Made by a program: the position numbers and the translations under genes | Origin: JACOXT01 sp964372855 | Lineage (GTDB): Bacteria > Patescibacteriota > Microgenomatia > Levybacterales > UBA12049 | Assembly (NCBI GenBank): GCA_964372855.1 | Contig: CAYJRY010000006.1 | Coordinates: 1-41,767 of the forward strand | Reading direction: 5' to 3' | Length of the DNA: 41,767 bases | Shown here: positions 36,860-41,767 of the stretch, one piece after another | Layout: every line of letters starts with the position of its first letter | How positions within the stretch are numbered: the stretch's first letter is position 1 | The notes under the pieces: generated by a model | The model's database searches: none | What the model was told of the DNA's origin: nothing | Seen by the model: only the letters and a program-made list of their open reading frames with translations

Positions 36860-37621
36860 TTACTCGGGATGAAATTGGGTAAATAACCATATAATGAGTA
36901 TACCCAAAATCAGTAATAAACTTTCTATAAATGCAAATTTTTTACGCCTCTCGAAATGAATTTCGGGGATTAAATCGGACGTTGCTATATAAATAAAGAA
37001 TCCTGCAGTTAAAGCTAAAAAAATAGGTATGTAATTCTGAAGCAAATTTCCTGACACATAAGCAATTCCTGCTCCAAGAAAAGCTGTTCCCGCACTCAAA
37101 ATATTCACTAGAATAATTTTTTTTCTTTTAAGTCCTTTATGAAGCAAGAGACCAAAATCTCCAATTTCCTGTGGCACTTCATGAGCAAAAACAGCAAGTG
37201 AAGTAATAATACCTAAAGATATATCAACCATAAACGTAGCAGCTATAACTACTCCGTCAATGAAATTATGAACTGTATCTCCGAATATAATTAAAGGAAG
37301 AGTAGATTTTGATTCTTCTTTATGAACAACATATTCACCATGATGATGAAACCAATGAATAAATCTTTCTAAGAGAAAAAAGATTATAATGCCAAATAAA
37401 GCCCAGAAAAATACATCTACTCCTACTTCCTCGCCTTCATGCAATGCCTCAGGTAGAAGATCAAAAAATGCAGCACCCAATAACACTCCTGCTGCAAAGG
37501 CAGCAAGGAAATGAGAAATTTTCAAGGCAAATTTTTCGCGGGATATTAGAATTAATCCGCCAATTAACGCCACAACACTTCCTATGAATGTAAATAATAA
37601 AATATATCCCAATGTGGTCAT
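36860..37621 (-). CDS. ZIP family metal transporter
   Basis: About 253 residues and eight membrane helices. ZIP signatures are the TM4 motif TVHNFIDGVVIAATF and the TM5 motif VFAHEVPQEIGDFGLLLHKG (HExPQExGD form), plus a His-rich loop (RFIHWFHHHGEYVVHKEE) between TM3 and TM4. It imports zinc or a similar divalent metal. The ATG at 37621 overlaps the regulator's stop as ATGA. The pairing with a Fur/Zur-type repressor in one operon points to zinc uptake under metal shortage (inference). Confidence 0.94.
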   Translation of the reverse strand: MTTLGYILLFTFIGSVVALIGGLILISREKFALKISHFLAAFAAGVLLGAAFFDLLPEALHEGEEVGVDVFFWALFGIIIFFLLERFIHWFHHHGEYVVHKEESKSTLPLIIFGDTVHNFIDGVVIAATFMVDISLGIITSLAVFAHEVPQEIGDFGLLLHKGLKRKKIILVNILSAGTAFLGAGIAYVSGNLLQNYIPIFLALTAGFFIYIATSDLIPEIHFERRKKFAFIESLLLILGILIIWLFTQFHPE

Positions 37622-38064
37622 AGTAATCTCTGACAGCTTGAGCAAACACCAAAAAATTCCAAAGAATGGCTTTTGATGTAGAATTTCTTTTTACGTTTTA
37701 TTTTTCTCTCAATTTGGGTAATAAAATTATCAGCAACATCTTCAATTTGCCCGCAATTATCGCAAATCAAATGATGATGATCTTTCTTAAAAGCGTATTC
37801 ATATCGGAATTTGCTCTCATTGAAGTGAATTGATTTAAGAAGTCCTTTTTCTTTAAATATATTTACAATTCTAAATACTGTAGCAGGATCTGTTTTAATT
37901 TTTTTCTTTTTAAGATATCTTATTAGCGTTTTTACATCAACTGGCTCATCAACGCTCTCTATTAACTTCAGTATTTCAAGTCTAGTTGGAGTTGCCCTCA
38001 AAGAAACGCCTTTTAATTCCTCTCTACAATTATGAGCTGATTTAAATCGAATTAATCTCCCCAT
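37618..38064 (-). CDS. Fur-family metalloregulator, Zur-like
   Basis: About 148 residues. The winged helix (LRATPTRLEILKLIESVDEPVDVKTLIRYLKKKKIKTDPATVFRIVNIFKEKGLL) is followed by the metal-binding domain with YAFKKDHHHLICDNCGQIEDV and a last FFGVCSSCQRLL. The two CxxC pairs form the structural zinc site; HHHLICDNC provides sensing ligands. I start it at 38064 (MGRLIRF) because the upstream ATG at 38085 lies inside an operator palindrome. The co-transcribed ZIP gene and the two operators suggest a zinc-responsive, self-controlled repressor. Confidence 0.9.
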   Translation of the reverse strand: MGRLIRFKSAHNCREELKGVSLRATPTRLEILKLIESVDEPVDVKTLIRYLKKKKIKTDPATVFRIVNIFKEKGLLKSIHFNESKFRYEYAFKKDHHHLICDNCGQIEDVADNFITQIERKIKRKKKFYIKSHSLEFFGVCSSCQRLL

Positions 38065-38068
38065 ACAA

Positions 38069-38126
38069 ATGCAACTAACTTGCATCTACCATAGTAAATT
38101 ATATGCAACTCACTCGCATTTGTCAA
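38069..38126 (-). promoter_or_regulatory. Consensus promoter with two Fur/Zur-type operators
   Basis: A perfect TTGACA (38121-38126), a 17-base spacer and TATAAT (38098-38103). One 17-bp operator, ATGCGA-N5-TTGCAT on the minus strand (38103-38119), fills the spacer. A second, perfect ATGCAA-N5-TTGCAT (38069-38085), lies downstream of the start site. The centres are 34 bp apart. The -35 overlaps the stop codon of the upstream gene. Confidence 0.8.
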
Positions 38127-38980
38127 GGGGAGTAAGTAGTTATAAAATATTCATAAACCGCTTTTGATATCCGTGCAATGCGGTCTTCTGCACCCGAAGG
38201 GTTATTGCTTTCTGAAAAAACAACTATTATATAATCTCCATTTTTTGCATAAACAATCCCTGCATCATGTGAAAGAAAATCCAATTCCCCTGTCTTGTGA
38301 GCAATTACTAAATCTTTTGGTAAATACTTTGGTAATTTATTATTAAGTTTCTGCATTTTAAGAAGATCAAGCATTCTTTTTGTAAACTCTTGATTGGCAA
38401 GTTCACCTTTGTAGAGTTTTTCCAAGAATAGCGCGATATCAGATGCTGTTGATGTTGGTAAATCATCGCTTATTATCGATTCCTTCAAGCTATATCTTTC
38501 TAAGAACAACTTTATATTTGATAATCCTAATTCTTCTGTCAGAAGAAGTGCAGCATAGTTATGGGAGATTGTTATCATTTGTTTTAACGCCTCATCAACG
38601 GTTAAAGATATATTCCCTTCTGTTAGCTCTGCATCCGATTGATCAATATTAAATTTTTTATTTAGAGTCGCAATATCATTTGTTATTAAGTCCTTATCGG
38701 AAAGCTGTCCTTTTTGCAATTTTTCAAAAACAACTGCCATAATCCACAATTTATAAAGACTCCCAGCATAGTATTTCTTATGAGCATCCTTGAGATATGT
38801 TTCATTACTTTTGAGATTTTTAATTACGATACTATATTTTCCATGTGAATCTTTCAGGGATTTATTAACCACTTGGTCAAGTGTAATTTGAGGATAGGTG
38901 TAAAATTGGATAAATGAATACAACCCAACTGCTATTAATATTAGAAAAATAATTAAAATTTTCAAAGTGCTCTTATACAT
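38123..38980 (-). CDS. Membrane-anchored class A beta-lactamase-like serine hydrolase
   Basis: 285 residues with an N-terminal membrane segment (ILIIFLILIAVGLYSFIQF). The penicillin-interacting fold has YYAGSLYKLWIMAVVFEKL (SxxK with nucleophile Ser), ITISHNYAALLLTEEL (SHN in place of the SDN motif) and VIAHKTGELDFLSHDAGIV (KTG). The omega-loop glutamate of true class A enzymes is not clear. It could be a DD-peptidase, a weak beta-lactamase or another envelope hydrolase; I would not call it resistance. Its start overlaps the end of the double GH130 gene by eight bases. Confidence 0.85.
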   Translation of the reverse strand: MYKSTLKILIIFLILIAVGLYSFIQFYTYPQITLDQVVNKSLKDSHGKYSIVIKNLKSNETYLKDAHKKYYAGSLYKLWIMAVVFEKLQKGQLSDKDLITNDIATLNKKFNIDQSDAELTEGNISLTVDEALKQMITISHNYAALLLTEELGLSNIKLFLERYSLKESIISDDLPTSTASDIALFLEKLYKGELANQEFTKRMLDLLKMQKLNNKLPKYLPKDLVIAHKTGELDFLSHDAGIVYAKNGDYIIVVFSESNNPSGAEDRIARISKAVYEYFITTYSP

Positions 38981-40892
38981 TCGTTAAATCAGTTTGTTTG
39001 GCAACCAATCGGCTCACAAGTTTAGCTTTGCTAATAGTAGCAACGCAAACAACTTTGTCTGCTCCGCCATAATAAACATACAAGACATCATTTATCTCAA
39101 CCATTCCACATGGAAACACTACATTTGGAACTTCCCCTTCTTTCTCGTAAGGCTCAATTGGTTCCAAAATTGGCATTTCAGTCTTAAATAATATATGAGT
39201 TGGATCTTCTTTATCCAATATTGCAGCGCCTACTTTATACGAGTAGTTATCATCAACTCCGTGATAAAGCATCAGCCATCCAAACTCTGTCTCCAAAGGA
39301 GGGGGACCAATTCCAACTTTCTTACTATGCCAGTGATCAGACTCAGGCTCAATAAGTACTTCGCCTGACAGATAATTGTTATCAAAATCCAAATCCGACC
39401 TTATATCAATCATTATTTTGGACTCAATTCTATGAAATATAACAAACTTACCATTAATTTTTCTCGGGAGAATACATGCATCTTTGTCATCAATATTTGG
39501 TGGCGATATGATTTTTGGTTTATCAAATTTCCAATTTTTATTAAGAAAGTCATTAAGCTTTATGGAGGTCAATGCAACTGATGGTGGATTTACTCCATCG
39601 TAAGCGGTATAGCAAATATAGAGTGAGTCCCCAATTTTAGTTATTCTTGGATCTTCACATCCAGATCCAACCATATCTTTTGTTTTCATCTCAAAACGTT
39701 CATTCGGAGTATAAATTGGCTTATTGAGTCTTTCCGTTATATGAAATCCGTCACTTGATGACGCATATCCAAAAACCGAAGTATTATCAGAAGACATGGC
39801 TCTATAAATAATATGTATTTTGCGATCTATATAAATAGCTGCCGGATTAAAAGTAGCTTTTGACTCCCACGAATGAGATTTATTAGGCTTTATAATTGGA
39901 TTGCCACTAAACCTCTCAAGTTTTGGCGATGGATTCATTACGAGTCCATAAATTAATTCATCCAAATCAATCGTTGCAAGCCCACATACTGTATCTGCTC
40001 CACCATAATAAACATACAACTGTTGGCTATTGACTAAAGCTCCAGTTGGGAAAACAACGTTTGGAACATTTCCATAAAGCTCAAAATTTGCTTGAGGTAT
40101 TAAAAGAGGTGCATGAGACCTTCCCAAAATTTTCATTGGATTTTGTCTATCAAGAAGTACTGCCTCAATACTAAATATTCGTGAATCTGAAAAATAATTT
40201 TTTATATACGAATAAATAAGAAGCCACCCATTTTTGGTCGCAACAGGAGGAGCTCCAACTTCGACTTGGTCATTTTTATTTCTTTGCAATGGTAAAGTAT
40301 GACTATCAAGTTTGCCATACCAGCTTTTCCAATATTCGCTGTCCCAAACATCTTGAAGCGATTCAAAATAAGCAATTCCAATTTTGCTTGGTGGGATATC
40401 GGTATTTGCTGTCAAAACACATACATATTTTCCATTAATTTTTTCAGGAAAGATGGACATTGCTTTCGCGTTGAAAGGGGTGACAAGATGCTTTTCAAAA
40501 TTCTTCAAATCCGAAGTTATAGCTAGTCCTACTTTAATACAGTCTTTATTGAAGGGGTAGTTGGATAAAGCTGTATAAAAAATCAAATATTTATTATCTA
40601 TCTTTGTAATTCTTGGATCTTCACATCCAAAAATCTCCCATTCTTCACTTGGAGCAATCAATTGTTTATGCGTAGTAAAATTGGCTCCGTCCCTACTTTC
40701 TGAATAACCAATTGTTGAAATTTGCATGTTATAGCCTCTGTAATTCACCTCATTAGAGATAGCTCTATAAACCATTCTGAATATCTCTTTATCTTTTATA
40801 ACGCAAGCATTAAATGCAGCTTCTGACTCCCAATTATTTTTACTGCTTGGTAATAGTATTGGATTATCTTCCCATCTTTTGAGTTTAATCAT
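38973..40892 (-). CDS. Double-domain GH130-like mannoside phosphorylase/hydrolase
   Basis: 639 residues made of two five-bladed GH130 propellers. The first (1-320) has WEDNPILLPSSKNNWESEAAFNACV, GCEDPRITKIDNKYLIFYTA, PEKINGKYVCVLTAN, VGAPPVATKNGWLLIYS and YVYYGGADTVCGLATI. The second (about 330-630) has NPIIKPNKSHSWESKATFNPAA, GCEDPRITKIGDSLYICYTAY, GPPPLETEFGWLMLYHGVDD and YVYYGGADKVVCVATI. GH130 members usually have one domain of about 300-350 residues and phosphorolyse beta-mannosides. The repeats have diverged, so the copies may differ in activity. It overlaps the next GH130 gene by eight bases. Confidence 0.88.
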   Translation of the reverse strand: MIKLKRWEDNPILLPSSKNNWESEAAFNACVIKDKEIFRMVYRAISNEVNYRGYNMQISTIGYSESRDGANFTTHKQLIAPSEEWEIFGCEDPRITKIDNKYLIFYTALSNYPFNKDCIKVGLAITSDLKNFEKHLVTPFNAKAMSIFPEKINGKYVCVLTANTDIPPSKIGIAYFESLQDVWDSEYWKSWYGKLDSHTLPLQRNKNDQVEVGAPPVATKNGWLLIYSYIKNYFSDSRIFSIEAVLLDRQNPMKILGRSHAPLLIPQANFELYGNVPNVVFPTGALVNSQQLYVYYGGADTVCGLATIDLDELIYGLVMNPSPKLERFSGNPIIKPNKSHSWESKATFNPAAIYIDRKIHIIYRAMSSDNTSVFGYASSSDGFHITERLNKPIYTPNERFEMKTKDMVGSGCEDPRITKIGDSLYICYTAYDGVNPPSVALTSIKLNDFLNKNWKFDKPKIISPPNIDDKDACILPRKINGKFVIFHRIESKIMIDIRSDLDFDNNYLSGEVLIEPESDHWHSKKVGIGPPPLETEFGWLMLYHGVDDNYSYKVGAAILDKEDPTHILFKTEMPILEPIEPYEKEGEVPNVVFPCGMVEINDVLYVYYGGADKVVCVATISKAKLVSRLVAKQTDLTNV

Positions 40893-41767
40893 AAAATTTT
40901 AATGCGGTATGTTCCAGTGCAGATACTTTAGGCATTACTCTACTTGAAATTTTTAAGTCATTAACAAATTTATTAAGATTATCTTTTGCTGCGCAAAGCA
41001 CAGTATCTGCCCCGCCATAATAAACAATTAATTCATTGTTAAGTATTACCGCTCCACAAGGGTAACAAACACCCCCCTTGTACCCCTCGTTTTCATACCA
41101 ATATGATGGTTCAAGAATGGGATTGTTTGACCAATAATTTACTTTTGTCGGATCATTTTTATCCAAAATCATCGCTCCAATTTTATATTGTGAAGCATTT
41201 CTATCATCAACTGCATGATAAACAAGAAGCCACCCGTCATTGATTTTTATGGGTGGAGCTCCAGCTCCTACTTTACGACTATCCCATGAGTCAGATCTAG
41301 GACATATTCTGTATTCTCCTTTGAGATACTCATCCTCAAAATCCAAATCATCAACAAAATCAATTAAAATATTTGGAAACACTCTATGAAGTATTACATA
41401 TTTTCCATTAATTTTTTCAGGAAAAATACATGCATTTTTATCAACTATTCCTTTTTGAGATATTATTTTAGGAGTCTCCCAATGCCATCTTTTATTCAAA
41501 AAATCATCAACACGTATTGAGGTTAACGCGACTCTTGGAGGATCACTACCGTTATAAGCAACATAAGTCATGTAAATTGTATCATCTATTTTAGTAAGTC
41601 TTGGATCTTCACAGCCTCCATATCCGCCTCCTGAAAGATACGAAATCAAAGGTGTTTTACCAGGGCATTCAAATTCAAAACGCGGAACATATACTGGATA
41701 TTTAAGTCTTTCATCAATATTTGTTCCATCTTTGCTTGATGCATATCCCAAAACAGAGGTATTACTT
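40885..41767 (-). CDS. GH130-like protein, 5' end outside window
   Basis: A partial gene; the frame stays open to the window edge (NTSVLGYASSKDG). Visible motifs are GGCEDPRLTKIDDTIYMTYVAYNG, PEKINGKYVILHRVFPN, VGAGAPPIKINDGWLLVYHAVDD and ELIVYYGGADTVLCAAKDN. The present 290 or so residues correspond to most of one propeller and align well with the second domain of the next gene. A double-domain form is possible, because more than one domain may lie beyond the edge. It ends GAT TAA within the first codons of the double GH130 gene, so the two are coupled. Confidence 0.88.
   Translation of the reverse strand, partial: SNTSVLGYASSKDGTNIDERLKYPVYVPRFEFECPGKTPLISYLSGGGYGGCEDPRLTKIDDTIYMTYVAYNGSDPPRVALTSIRVDDFLNKRWHWETPKIISQKGIVDKNACIFPEKINGKYVILHRVFPNILIDFVDDLDFEDEYLKGEYRICPRSDSWDSRKVGAGAPPIKINDGWLLVYHAVDDRNASQYKIGAMILDKNDPTKVNYWSNNPILEPSYWYENEGYKGGVCYPCGAVILNNELIVYYGGADTVLCAAKDNLNKFVNDLKISSRVMPKVSALEHTALKFYD

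Noticed and set aside
38123..38980. Beta-lactam resistance gene
   Set aside because: SxxK and KTG are present, but SDN reads SHN and the omega-loop Glu is unclear. The fold also serves peptidases and other hydrolases.
1..41767. Recoded TGA (glycine) as in Absconditabacteria/Gracilibacteria
   Set aside because: TGA ends several genes in ATGA/TTGA overlaps (antitoxin 19339, PEBP/DoxX 24533, Fur 37618, AbrB-type antitoxin 27717), so it is a stop here.

Overview
This is an AT-rich bacterial window, complete except for one gene cut by the right edge. I read it as a member of the Candidate Phyla Radiation (Patescibacteria), most likely Microgenomates-like. That assignment is an inference from several things: low GC, tightly packed 1- to 4-base gene overlaps, short palindromic repeats lying inside genes, a GxxExxY nuclease-fold protein, a four-helix-bundle (S23-type) protein, exported PsbP-like proteins and tandem GH130 genes. 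TGA is a normal stop: it ends several genes in ATGA/TTGA overlaps. Codes that read TGA as glycine are therefore excluded.

Layout. (1) 1-6.1 kb: a degenerate M23-like membrane protein, a VOC protein, a secreted SNase-Excalibur nuclease, a primary-type sigma-70 factor and a DUF362 protein. (2) 6.1-14.2 kb, minus strand: a type IV pilus operon. In transcription order it holds a CheY-like receiver, PilB, PilC, a FimT/GspH-like pilin, a giant GspI/PilV-like minor pilin with a seven-repeat beta-propeller-like region, a PilW/GspJ-like pilin, a GxxExxY protein, a PilX-like protein and two tandem major prepilins. (3) 14.3-27.1 kb: mixed metabolism and envelope genes (MDR reductase, two (alpha/alpha)6-type glycosidases, GT4 glycosyltransferase, Fic AMP-transferase, DinJ-YafQ-type toxin-antitoxin, HtpX protease, SDR, PEBP, DoxX-like protein, exported intradiol dioxygenase, alpha/beta hydrolase). 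(4) 27.2-32.8 kb: a Doc toxin with an AbrB/MazE antitoxin and a small DUF3096 protein, followed by a CsoR-controlled copper operon (CsoR, cupredoxin, CopA, UreH/TauE-like transporter with cupredoxin tail, HMA chaperone) that has taken up a four-helix-bundle gene. (5) 32.9-36.8 kb: RtcB RNA ligase, archease, a baeRF (release-factor-like) protein, a short hibernation factor and Hsp20. Together they look like an RNA-repair and ribosome-rescue/stress island. (6) 36.9-41.8 kb: Fur/Zur-type regulator with a ZIP transporter, a class A beta-lactamase-like serine hydrolase, and GH130 mannoside-phosphorylase-type genes (one double-domain, one cut by the window edge).

Cross-cutting signals. Many genes at the head of a transcription unit have a sigma-70 -10 hexamer (often extended, TGnTATAAT-like) ending 6-7 bases before the ATG. 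That predicts leaderless mRNAs. A few other genes have strong Shine-Dalgarno sequences (Hsp20, DUF3096, the coiled-coil protein at 25.4 kb). At least four families of palindromic repeats occur. Some copies lie inside genes and add peptides (PAGRQ in PEBP, RPEQSEG in CopA, about 24 residues in the prepilin leaders) or supply a stop codon.
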